Assembly (NCBI GenBank): GCA_027074135.1
Contig: JALTDM010000342.1
Span: 1 to 5,146 of the forward strand
Direction of reading: 5' to 3'
DNA: 5,146 nt
From: Bacteroidales bacterium
GTDB lineage: Bacteria; Bacteroidota; Bacteroidia; Bacteroidales; JALTDM01
In this document: one piece after another, positions 1 through 5,146 of the stretch
How the letters are laid out: every line of letters begins with the position of its first letter
Position numbering within the stretch: the first letter of the stretch is position 1
Notes under the pieces: model-generated
What the model was told of the DNA's origin: nothing
The model's input: only the letters and a program-made list of their open reading frames with translations
Databases searched by the model: none
Position numbers and translations under genes: made by a program

Positions 1-1
1 C

Positions 2-148
2 TGCGGTATAACGGGTGAAAAATATTTGTATTCCGCGGGAATCAGTTTATACTTTGTAACTTATTACGACAAACTTATCAGAGTAGCTGCGGGAATAAAC
101 AGCTTTAATGAATATGTGGTTTCGATTGATTTTGTGATGTCTTTTTGA
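2..148 (+). CDS. C-terminal end of a probable outer-membrane beta-barrel protein (partial)
   Basis: Frame 2 is open from the window edge to a TGA at 146-148, giving the last 48 residues of a protein whose start lies outside. The segment shows alternating hydrophobic and polar residues broken by short turns (for example around YYDK and NSFNEY) and finishes on FVMSF. A C-terminal strand ending in phenylalanine is typical of outer-membrane beta-barrels inserted by the BAM machinery, so an outer-membrane location is inferred. No catalytic or binding motif is visible in this piece, and I cannot name the family. The other two + strand frames are soon interrupted, which supports this reading. It could also be a soluble beta-rich domain. 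The coding call is fairly safe; the barrel interpretation is moderate. Confidence 0.6.
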   Translation, partial: CGITGEKYLYSAGISLYFVTYYDKLIRVAAGINSFNEYVVSIDFVMSF

Positions 149-154
149 TTAGGG

Positions 155-180
155 AATAAGTAAAATTTCTTATTTTTATT
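155..180 (+). terminator. Weak AT-rich hairpin after the first gene
   Basis: AATAAG at 155-160 pairs with CTTATT at 169-174 around an 8-base AT-rich loop, and a T-rich run (TTTTATT) follows. It begins 7 bases after the stop of the upstream gene, the right place for an intrinsic terminator. The stem is short and lacks GC pairs, so termination would be weak. I list it as a possibility only. Confidence 0.25.
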
Positions 181-239
181 AAGTTAATTGCATGTAGAAC
201 GAAGAAAAAAAATATCCCGATATAACTGTTAAATTTTGC

Positions 240-269
240 TTGTATTGCCGGCCTAAGACGGTATTTTTG
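240..269 (+). promoter_or_regulatory. Bacteroidota-type promoter upstream of the rhuM remnant
   Basis: TATTTTTG at 262-269 is an exact match to the Bacteroidota -7 consensus TAnnTTTG. TTG at 240-242 sits 19 bases upstream of it, the expected position of the -33 element. A transcript starting a few bases after 269 would have a leader of roughly 35-40 bases before the ATG at 314. Both boxes are short and could occur by chance in AT-rich DNA, but spacing and position are right. If active, the promoter still drives the broken rhuM gene. Confidence 0.5.
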
Positions 270-313
270 AAACGGCACTTGATTATATGAGAAAAATTAA
301 ATGGGATTAAGCA

Positions 314-847
314 ATGGATTTGCAGAAAAATAATTTTGTTTTATATACCGACAGCAACGGCGAAGTAAAAGTAGAAGTTTTTTTACAAGACGAAACGCTG
401 TGGCTTACTCAAAAGGCAATGGCAGAATTGTTTGGCGTCGGGGTGCAGGCAATTGCCAACCATTTGGCAAATATTTACGAAAGCGGTGAATTACAGCAAG
501 ATGCAACTATTTCCATTTTGGAAACAGTTCAACAAGAAGGTAAACGAACCGTGAAAAGAAAACTTACTTTTTACAATCTAGACACAATTATAGCCGTCGG
601 TTACAGGGTAAACAGCAAACGAGCTACTCAATTTAGAATTTGGGCTACCAAGGTATTGAAGGAATACATCATAAAAGGTTTTGTGCTTGACGATGACAGA
701 TTAAAACAGGCAAGAACTGTTTTCGGCAAAGATTATTTTGACGAATTACTGGAAAGAGTTCGTTCGATCCGTGCAAGCGAACGCCGTATTTATCAAAAAA
801 TTACCGATATTTTCGCCGAGTGCAGTATTGATTACGATAAAGATTAG
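314..847 (+). CDS. RhuM-family protein, N-terminal half (truncated)
   Basis: This 177-residue ORF is the N-terminal half of a virulence RhuM family protein (Pfam Virulence_RhuM). Recognisable parts are a segment around residues 28-60 with WLTQKAMAELFGVGVQAIANH and NIYESGEL, which reads like a helix-turn-helix, and a block at about 87-119 with YNLDTIIAVGYRVNSKRATQ and FRIW. The biochemical role of RhuM is not established; it is named for a gene of Salmonella pathogenicity island 3. The start is firm: an in-frame TAA at 308-310 lies three bases before the ATG, and the earlier ATG at 301 is in another frame and stops quickly. No strong Shine-Dalgarno site is visible, which is normal in Bacteroidota. 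Family members usually run to about 330 residues. Here an amber codon at 845-847 ends the protein early, and the matching remainder follows downstream. The fragment may be expressed, but I would not assume function. Confidence 0.8.
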   Translation: MDLQKNNFVLYTDSNGEVKVEVFLQDETLWLTQKAMAELFGVGVQAIANHLANIYESGELQQDATISILETVQQEGKRTVKRKLTFYNLDTIIAVGYRVNSKRATQFRIWATKVLKEYIIKGFVLDDDRLKQARTVFGKDYFDELLERVRSIRASERRIYQKITDIFAECSIDYDKD

Positions 848-1331
848 GAGATAACCCGGGAATTTTATGCTACAGTGCAAAACAAATTTCATTATGCCAT
901 TACTGGACAAACTGCCGCCGAAATAATATATCACCGTGCTGATAAAAATAAATCCAACATGGGGCTAACCACTTGGAAAAACGCACCCAAAGGAAGAATA
1001 CTAAAATCCGACACTCAAATAGCAAAAAATTACCAGCGAAAAGGAAATAAAACGGCTGGAACGAACCGTTTCATCATATTTCGATTATATTGAAAACCAG
1101 ATTGAAATCCGCAAAGAGCAAAACCGACCGTTTACTATGCAGGAACTTGCCGACAGTATAAACCGTTTTTTGAGCTTCAACGACTTTAAGGTTTTGGACA
1201 ATAAAGGCACTATATCACACCAACAGGCATTGGGAAAAGCCGCAAAAGAGTATGAGCAATTTAACAAAACCCAAAAAATAGAATCAGACTTTGACAGATT
1301 TGCTAAGGAAGTAATGAAAAAAAGGAAGTAA
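314..1331 (+). pseudogene. rhuM-family pseudogene: in-frame TAG plus a frameshift
   Basis: Read through the TAG at 845-847 in the same frame, RhuM-type sequence continues with EITREFYATVQNK, TGQTAAEIIYHRAD and MGLTTWKNAPKG, all typical of the second half of the family. A single base change from TCG would create this TAG, and serine is what I expect there. At about 1034 the frame changes: after SDTQIAKNY the match resumes in another frame with SEKEIKRLERTVSSYFDY, consistent with two lost bases (or one gained) at a leucine codon. The last part contains FTMQELADSINRFLSFND, ISHQQALGKAAKEYEQF and IESDFDRFAKEVMKK, ending at TAA 1329-1331. The repaired length is about 339 codons, close to a full RhuM protein, so nothing large is missing. 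Two independent lesions argue for a real pseudogene rather than one sequencing error. The pieces at 875-1093 and 1137-1331 are fragments of this gene, not separate genes. Confidence 0.8.
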
Positions 1332-1482
1332 AAATTTCCAAATCCCCGATATCCCCCTCGCGCAACAACAAAAAATAGTGGCTGAAATAAAAAAGGAACT
1401 AGACAGACAGGAAGAAATAAAAAAACAAATAGAAGAAAAAAGAAACGAAATTGACAAGATAATTGAAGATGTGATAAAATAA
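1318..1482 (+). pseudogene. C-terminal remnant of a type I restriction specificity subunit (HsdS-like)
   Basis: A short + strand frame open from 1318 to a TAA at 1480-1482 encodes about 54 residues. Its core reads FQIPDIPLAQQQKIVAEI followed by a charged helix with KKELDRQEEIKKQIEEKRNE. The IP-x-IPL-x-x-QQKIVAEI pattern followed by a coiled coil is the usual end of a target-recognition domain in HsdS, or in an N6-adenine methylase fused to an S domain. The first residues overlap the last codons of the rhuM pseudogene, and there is no start codon of its own. Both target-recognition domains and any partner hsdM or hsdR genes are absent from the window, so this is a tail left by a deletion. Whether the parent was separate HsdS or a fused methylase cannot be told from this piece. 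Confidence 0.7.
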
Positions 1483-1490
1483 GAACATTT

Positions 1491-1519
1491 AACGGCGGGA
1501 CCGGATGCCCGCCGTTTTT
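1491..1519 (+). terminator. Intrinsic terminator between the hsdS remnant and convergent leuS
   Basis: AACGGCGGG at 1491-1499 pairs perfectly with CCCGCCGTT at 1508-1516 around an 8-base loop. On the + strand the stem runs into a T-rich tract (TTTTTGTTTTTT). It starts 9 bases after the hsdS remnant stop and lies just beyond the leuS stop on the opposite strand. For - strand transcripts the sequence after the stem is only moderately U-rich (starting AAATGTTCTTATTTT), so it may act in both directions but is stronger for the + strand. Confidence 0.8.
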
Positions 1520-1524
1520 GTTTT

Positions 1525-4305
1525 TTATATTACAATATTTATAATCTTCTTGGGTACTATGATGACTTTTTTGGGTTGTTTGCCGCCAAGCCATTTTTGT
1601 GCTTTTTCGTGCGACAACACTGTTTTTCCCATTTCGTCTTTCGGCATATCCAGTGGCAGTTTTATTTTGAATCTCATTTTGCCGTTGAACGATACAGGAT
1701 ATTCGAATTCGTTTTCTACCAAATACTTTTCGTCGTAACCCGGAAATTCGGCATTGTAAATATAATCGTTGTGACCCAAAAGTCTCCAAAGCTCTTCGGT
1801 AATATGCGGAGCAAATGGTGAGAGCAAAATGGTAAGCGGTTCCAATACCGCCCTTTTGTTGCATTTAAGCGAAGTCAAGTCGTTTACGCAAATCATAAAC
1901 GAACTGATTGCAGTGTTGTAGTTGAAAGTTTCAATGTCGTTTGTAACCTTTTTAATTGTGCGGTGCAATATCTTTAATTCGTCTTCGGTAGGTTTGTCGT
2001 TGCTTACTTCAAATTCGCCGTTCAGGTGGAACAGTCGCCAAAACTTTTTCAGAAACTTGTGCACACCGTCTATTCCGTTTGTATCCCATGGTTTGTGCTG
2101 TTCTATCGGTCCCAAAAACATTTCGTAAAGTCTGAGCGTGTCAGCTCCGTATTGTTCGATGATATCGTCGGGATTTACCACATTGAACATTGATTTGGAC
2201 ATTTTTTCTATTGCCCAACCGCAAATGTATTTGCCATTTTCAAGGATAAATTCGGCATTTTCAAATTCAGGTCTCCACTTTTTAAATGCTTCTATGTCGA
2301 GTATATCGTTTTTTACCAGCGAAATATCCACATGTATGGGAGTAGTGTCGTATTTGTCTTTCAGCCCGTAAGAAACAAAGGTATTTGTATTTTTTATTCT
2401 GTAAACAAAATTTGAGCGTCCTTGAATCATTCCTTGGTTTATCAATTTTTTGAACGGCTCATCTTCGGGAGTAAGCCCCATATCATAGAGGAATTTGTTC
2501 CAAAATCTTGCGTAAATAAGGTGACCGGTTGCATGTTCTGCACCACCCACATACAAGTCAACACTTCGCCAATAATTAACCGCTTCGGGAGAAAAATACC
2601 TTTCGTTGTTGTGCGGGTCCATGTATCTGAGATAATAACCCGATGAGCCAGCAAACCCCGGCATTGTAGATGTCTCAAGAGGATAACCTTCTTTTGTTTT
2701 CCAATTCTTTGCCCTTGCAAGAGGAGGTTCGCCGTCTTCTGTCGGTTTGTAAGAATCTATTTCGGGCAATTCAAGCGGCAATTCATCTTCCGGCAATGTA
2801 TATGGCAATCCGTCTTTGTAGTAAATTGGGAATGGTTCGCCCCAGTACCTTTGTCTTGAAAAAATTGCATCGCGGAGTTTGTAGTTTATTTTCCGTCTGC
2901 CCAATCCACGTTTTTCAATTTCTTCTATGATTTTTTCAAAAGCATCTTTTACTTCCAATCCGTTCAGTATATCCGAATTGATTAAAATACCTTCTTTGGA
3001 GTCGTAAGAGTCTTCCCACTCTGACGGGTCGGTCGGGGTTTCACCTTTTCGCATTACCACTTGAATAATAGGTAAGTTGAAATGTTTTGCAAAAGCAAAA
3101 TCGCGGCTGTCGTGGGCGGGTACCGCCATAATTGCACCTGTGCCGTAACCCGAAAGCACATAATCGCTTATGTAAATAGGTATTTCTTTGCCTGTAAACG
3201 GATTTATGGCATAAGACCCGATAAATACACCTGTTATGTTTTTGGCATCGGCAAGTCTTTCCCTTTCTGTGCGTCGCAGCACATATTTTATATATTCGTC
3301 GGCTTCTTTTCTTTTGTCTTCGGTAATCAATTGTTGCACGATGTCAAGTTCGGGAGCCAAAACCATAAATGTTGCACCGAAAATTGTGTCCGGGCGTGTG
3401 GTGAAGATTTTTATTTTGATGTCGGAATCTTTTACGGGGAAAAATACTTCCGCACCTTCCGATTTGCCAATCCAATTCCTTTGCATTTCTTTTAGTGAAT
3501 CTGTCCAATCCACGCGTTCCAGTCCTTCGAGCAACCTTTCGGCATAAGCAGTAACACGCAGTGACCACTGTTTCATTTTGCGCTGAACTACTTCATAACC
3601 GCCGCGAATTGATACGCCGTCTTTTACCTCATCGTTTGCCAATACTGTGCCGAGTGCCGGACACCAGTTTACCAGACTTTCGGATATGTATGCCAAACGG
3701 TAGTTAAGCAAAATTTCTTGCTTTTTGTGTTCGTCAAAGGCATTCCACTCTTCTGCCGTAAAGGTAAGTTCTTCAGTTTGGGCGGCATCAATGTTTTTTG
3801 TGCCGTTTTTTTCAAATTCAGCTATAAGTTCCGATATAGGTCTTGCTTTTTGCAATTTGTTGTCGTACCAATGGTGGAACATTTGTATAAAAGTCCATTG
3901 TGTCCACTTGTAATACTTTGGGTCGCTTGTTACTACTTCACGGTCCCAATCGTAATTAAATCCGATTTTGCGAAGTTGTGATTTGTATTTTTCAATGTTT
4001 TTTTGAGTTGTTACGGCAGGGTGTTGTCCTGTTTGGATAGCATATTGTTCGGCGGGCAGACCGAAAGCATCAAAGCCCATCGGGTGTAAAACATTGTAGC
4101 CCTTCAAATGTTTATACCTGGCGTAAATGTCCGAAGCAATGTATCCGAGCGGATGACCGACATGCAATCCTGCACCGGAAGGGTAAGGGAACATATCGAG
4201 TACATAATATTTAGGTTTGCTTTTATCAATGTCAACTTTATAGATTTTATCATCTTCCCATTTCTTTTGCCACTTTTGTTCTATTTCTCTGAAGTTGTAT
4301 TCCAT
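1525..4305 (-). CDS. leuS: Leucine--tRNA ligase (leucyl-tRNA synthetase)
   Basis: This cytoplasmic class Ia synthetase charges tRNA-Leu with leucine using ATP. The 926-residue frame is intact. The HIGH motif is HVGH at residues 48-51 and KMSKS is at 701-705. The CP1 editing domain has the threonine-rich TTRPDT at 302-307 and GTGAIMAVPAHDSRD at 388-402, with D402 at the place of the conserved editing aspartate (D345 in E. coli). A leucine-specific insertion (about 635-695) precedes KMSKS, then come the anticodon-binding helices (about 740-850) and a C-terminal domain (about 865-926). Roughly 50 extra residues at 148-200 lie before VNWCP (212-216), a form I associate with Bacteroidota; KMSKS is followed by MFNVVNP instead of the common KGNVVNP. 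Residue 556 is Gly in SSGYYLRY, where many homologues have Trp. An in-frame TAA 30 bases upstream of the ATG, with no start between, fixes the start. AAGG lies close before it as a weak ribosome site. It appears monocistronic and convergent with the rhuM/hsdS remnant. Confidence 0.98.
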   Translation of the reverse strand: MEYNFREIEQKWQKKWEDDKIYKVDIDKSKPKYYVLDMFPYPSGAGLHVGHPLGYIASDIYARYKHLKGYNVLHPMGFDAFGLPAEQYAIQTGQHPAVTTQKNIEKYKSQLRKIGFNYDWDREVVTSDPKYYKWTQWTFIQMFHHWYDNKLQKARPISELIAEFEKNGTKNIDAAQTEELTFTAEEWNAFDEHKKQEILLNYRLAYISESLVNWCPALGTVLANDEVKDGVSIRGGYEVVQRKMKQWSLRVTAYAERLLEGLERVDWTDSLKEMQRNWIGKSEGAEVFFPVKDSDIKIKIFTTRPDTIFGATFMVLAPELDIVQQLITEDKRKEADEYIKYVLRRTERERLADAKNITGVFIGSYAINPFTGKEIPIYISDYVLSGYGTGAIMAVPAHDSRDFAFAKHFNLPIIQVVMRKGETPTDPSEWEDSYDSKEGILINSDILNGLEVKDAFEKIIEEIEKRGLGRRKINYKLRDAIFSRQRYWGEPFPIYYKDGLPYTLPEDELPLELPEIDSYKPTEDGEPPLARAKNWKTKEGYPLETSTMPGFAGSSGYYLRYMDPHNNERYFSPEAVNYWRSVDLYVGGAEHATGHLIYARFWNKFLYDMGLTPEDEPFKKLINQGMIQGRSNFVYRIKNTNTFVSYGLKDKYDTTPIHVDISLVKNDILDIEAFKKWRPEFENAEFILENGKYICGWAIEKMSKSMFNVVNPDDIIEQYGADTLRLYEMFLGPIEQHKPWDTNGIDGVHKFLKKFWRLFHLNGEFEVSNDKPTEDELKILHRTIKKVTNDIETFNYNTAISSFMICVNDLTSLKCNKRAVLEPLTILLSPFAPHITEELWRLLGHNDYIYNAEFPGYDEKYLVENEFEYPVSFNGKMRFKIKLPLDMPKDEMGKTVLSHEKAQKWLGGKQPKKVIIVPKKIINIVI

Positions 4306-4327
4306 AGCCTTGATTTTTTTGAAAATA

Positions 4328-4335
4328 CAAAATTA
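4328..4335 (-). promoter_or_regulatory. Possible -7 box of the leuS promoter
   Basis: On the - strand this reads TAATTTTG, an exact match to the Bacteroidota -7 consensus TAnnTTTG, 22 bases upstream of the leuS ATG. No TTG or TTTG is present at the expected -33 distance, where the - strand is AAAAAACAGCCCC. The implied leader is very short (about 15-20 bases). Position supports it, but the missing -33 element makes it tentative. Confidence 0.35.
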
Positions 4336-4603
4336 CAATAAAAATTATGTTGGGGCTGTTTTTTGTGGAATAAACAAGCGGTTTCAAAATATATATTCGG
4401 AATGTAAATGTTAGGAAAGTTCCATTTTGCAGCTCATTCTATCTTGTTTGTTGTCAAAAGTAAATAAACGAACTGTACTTTGTTCCATTATCGCAGGATT
4501 GTATCGTGTGGGAAGAAAGTATTTGTGATCGCAATAAATTTGACTTGCATGAAAGATTTGTCAGTAGTATTGGGTCATTTCAACACCTGCTTTATTCACT
4601 TAT
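4336..4603. other. Left half of the leuS-udk intergenic region; no recognised gene
   Basis: This 268-base stretch holds no gene I can name. The only coding-like feature is on the - strand: a frame free of stops from 4560 down to a TAA at 4411-4413, 49 codons, with an internal ATG at 4486-4488 that would give 25 residues starting MEQSTVRLFTFDNK. A second short - strand frame overlaps it and stops at the TAATG where that ATG begins. No ribosome site or promoter is evident. It could be a decayed gene end, part of a dispersed repeat, or chance. Confidence 0.3.
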
Positions 4604-4751
4604 CGTCCTTATGCTGAATTCATTTCAGCATCTCAATGATTTTGATATTCCCAAACAAAAGATTCTGAAATGATGAGAACCTGAAACAATAAGATTTTGA
4701 AACAAAAGAGATACTGAAACATTTAGATTCCGAAACAAGTTCGGAATGACG
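4604..4751. repeat. Compact element bounded by two matching hairpins (REP/MITE-like)
   Basis: The left end has CGTC at 4604-4607, then ATGCTGAA (4611-4618) pairing with TTCAGCAT (4624-4631) around a 5-base loop. The right end has ATTCCGAA (4727-4734) pairing with TTCGGAAT (4740-4747), also around a 5-base loop, followed by GACG at 4748-4751. Thus two hairpins of equal geometry sit at the ends, with inverted CGTC/GACG termini and related stems. Short CTGAAAC and TTCAGGATGACG-like palindromes scattered between genes are, to my recollection, common in Bacteroidota genomes. There is no transposase here, so movement, if any, would be in trans. Clear target-site duplications are not visible. Confidence 0.6.
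4661..4736 (+). repeat. Left tandem array: five GATnCTGAAAC-like units, 16-17 base period
   Basis: Units begin at 4661 (GATTCTGAAAT), 4677 (GAACCTGAAAC), 4693 (GATTTTGAAAC), 4710 (GATACTGAAAC) and 4726 (GATTCCGAAAC). Start-to-start spacing is 16, 16, 17 and 16 bases. The GAA core is invariant and most change falls in the middle of the word. A weaker sixth copy may lie at 4644-4656. The last unit forms the left arm of the central hairpin at 4727-4747. Confidence 0.65.
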
Positions 4752-4838
4752 TTGTTCGGAATGACATCTTCGGAACGACGTTGTTCAAAATGACGTATTC
4801 AGGTTGACGTTGTTAGGCAGGACATTATTCTGAAAGAT
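4739..4838 (+). repeat. Right tandem array: seven degenerate GTTCGGAATGAC-like units, 14-15 base period
   Basis: Units begin at 4739 (GTTCGGAATGAC), 4754 (the same), 4768 (CTTCGGAACGAC), 4783 (GTTCAAAATGAC), 4797 (ATTCAGGTTGAC), 4812 (GTTAGGCAGGAC) and 4827 (ATTCTGAAAGAT). Spacing is 15, 14, 15, 14, 15 and 15 bases. Copies decay steadily rightward. The TTCGG core is the reverse complement of the CCGAA core in the last left-array unit, so the two arrays are inverted relative to each other and could pair in part. This looks like tandem growth of the element's right end followed by mutation. Confidence 0.65.
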
Positions 4839-4930
4839 GTAGAGCGATTTCATAGTGTAAGGGTTGTATGACTACAATATTATTTGTTGGAATATGGGTA
4901 AAATAGTGAATTGGGAAAATTACCTTTTTG

Positions 4931-4966
4931 TTGCAATAAAATTTTCATTAAAAATAATTAACTTTG
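4931..4966 (+). promoter_or_regulatory. Probable udk promoter
   Basis: TAACTTTG at 4959-4966 is an exact match to the Bacteroidota -7 box TAnnTTTG, 31 bases before the udk ATG. The nearest upstream TTG is at 4931-4933, a 25-base gap and a little longer than usual for the -33 element. The implied leader is about 25 bases. Confidence 0.45.
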
Positions 4967-4997
4967 AAAAGTCCAAAACAATTTATGTTTGCAGGTC

Positions 4998-5146
4998 ATG
5001 ATGATAATAGGTATTGCAGGAGGAACAGGTTCGGGGAAAACGACCGTAGTTCGCAAAATTATAGACAGATTGCCGGAAGATTCGGTTGCTCTATTACCAC
5101 AAGATTCTTATTACAAAGACAATAGCCACTTGCCGCTTGAAGAACG
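4998..5146 (+). CDS. udk: Uridine kinase, N-terminal part (runs off the window)
   Basis: Uridine kinase phosphorylates uridine and cytidine to UMP and CMP with ATP or GTP in the cytoplasmic pyrimidine salvage pathway. The first 49 codons are present. They begin MMIIGIAGGTGSGKTTVVRK, with the Walker A P-loop GGTGSGKT at residues 8-15, and contain LPQDSYYKD at 33-41, the conserved nucleoside-binding block of bacterial uridine kinases. Family members are usually a little over 200 residues, so about three quarters of the gene lies beyond the window. Two adjacent ATGs (4998 and 5001) are possible starts. AGG at 4993-4995 is very close to the first ATG and slightly favours the second. An in-frame TGA at 4965-4967 rules out a much earlier start. 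The related phosphoribulokinase shares the P-loop fold, but the DSYYKD block favours Udk. Confidence 0.93.
   Translation, partial: MMIIGIAGGTGSGKTTVVRKIIDRLPEDSVALLPQDSYYKDNSHLPLEE

Noticed and set aside
301..333. An ATG at 301 as an alternative rhuM start.
   Set aside because: It is out of frame with the RhuM sequence and reaches a stop after ten codons.
845..847. Amber codon read as sense (recoding or suppression) so that RhuM is full length.
   Set aside because: A second, independent frameshift at about 1034 would still break the protein, and no recoding signal is evident. leuS and the visible part of udk contain no in-frame TAG.
746..934. A 62-codon - strand frame across the rhuM amber site.
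   Set aside because: It is antisense to clear RhuM-family sequence and has no recognisable features.
1085..1864. A 259-codon frame on the - strand.
   Set aside because: It overlaps the end of leuS in another frame on the same strand, then crosses the terminator and the rhuM/hsdS remnants. Its composition is low-complexity and shows no family motif. It is a shadow of AT-rich sequence and the leuS coding pattern.
3082..3495. A 137-codon + strand frame, and a 103-codon frame overlapping it at 3236-3547.
   Set aside because: Both lie entirely antisense to the well-supported leuS coding region, in the stretch coding for the CP1 editing domain. Neither shows domain signatures.
4661..4838. Possible CRISPR array.
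   Set aside because: The units are about 11-12 bases with 3-6 base gaps and steady decay. There are no spacers of about 30 bases and no cas genes.
4864..4877. Small hairpin TTGTA-TGAC-TACAA before udk.
   Set aside because: The stem is only 5 AT-rich base pairs, with no good T-tract and no upstream gene to terminate. Chance is a sufficient explanation.

Overview
The window looks like a chromosomal piece from a Bacteroidota bacterium or a close relative such as Ignavibacteria or Kapabacteria. Three signs point there. The leucyl-tRNA synthetase has the KMSKS-MFNVVNP form and an insertion before the CP1 domain that I associate with this phylum. Three upstream regions carry close matches to the Bacteroidota -7 box TAnnTTTG. 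The DNA is AT-rich, with weak or absent Shine-Dalgarno sites. This placement is an inference from sequence style, not from a database search.

Layout. Bases 2-148 are the last 48 codons of a + strand gene, probably an outer-membrane beta-barrel protein. After a 165-base gap with a good Bacteroidota-type promoter comes a broken rhuM-family gene (314-1331). It is cut by one in-frame amber codon and one frameshift, leaving a 177-residue N-terminal ORF. Its stop codon is fused directly to the last ~50 codons of what looks like a type I restriction specificity subunit (HsdS), ending at 1482. I read 314-1482 as the scar of a lost type I restriction-modification island, where rhuM genes are often found beside hsd genes. 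A strong hairpin terminator (1491-1519) separates it from the convergent leuS gene (1525-4305, - strand), which is complete and looks functional. The first codons of a uridine kinase gene (udk, + strand, from 4998) close the window.

Between the divergent leuS and udk genes lie 692 gene-free bases. They hold a probable promoter for each flanking gene, a 49-codon open stretch on the - strand of unknown meaning, and a repeat locus at 4604-4838. That locus is a compact element bounded by two hairpins of the same geometry (8-bp stem, 5-base loop) and short inverted CGTC/GACG ends. Inside it, five copies of a GATnCTGAAAC-like word recur every 16-17 bases. Its right end then reappears as seven degenerate TTCGGAATGAC-like units every 14-15 bases. 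This is the least ordinary part of the window.

The genes do not form one functional system. leuS and udk are housekeeping genes (protein synthesis and pyrimidine salvage), and the rhuM/hsdS segment is accessory DNA in decay. I see no intact novel defence or mobile system.
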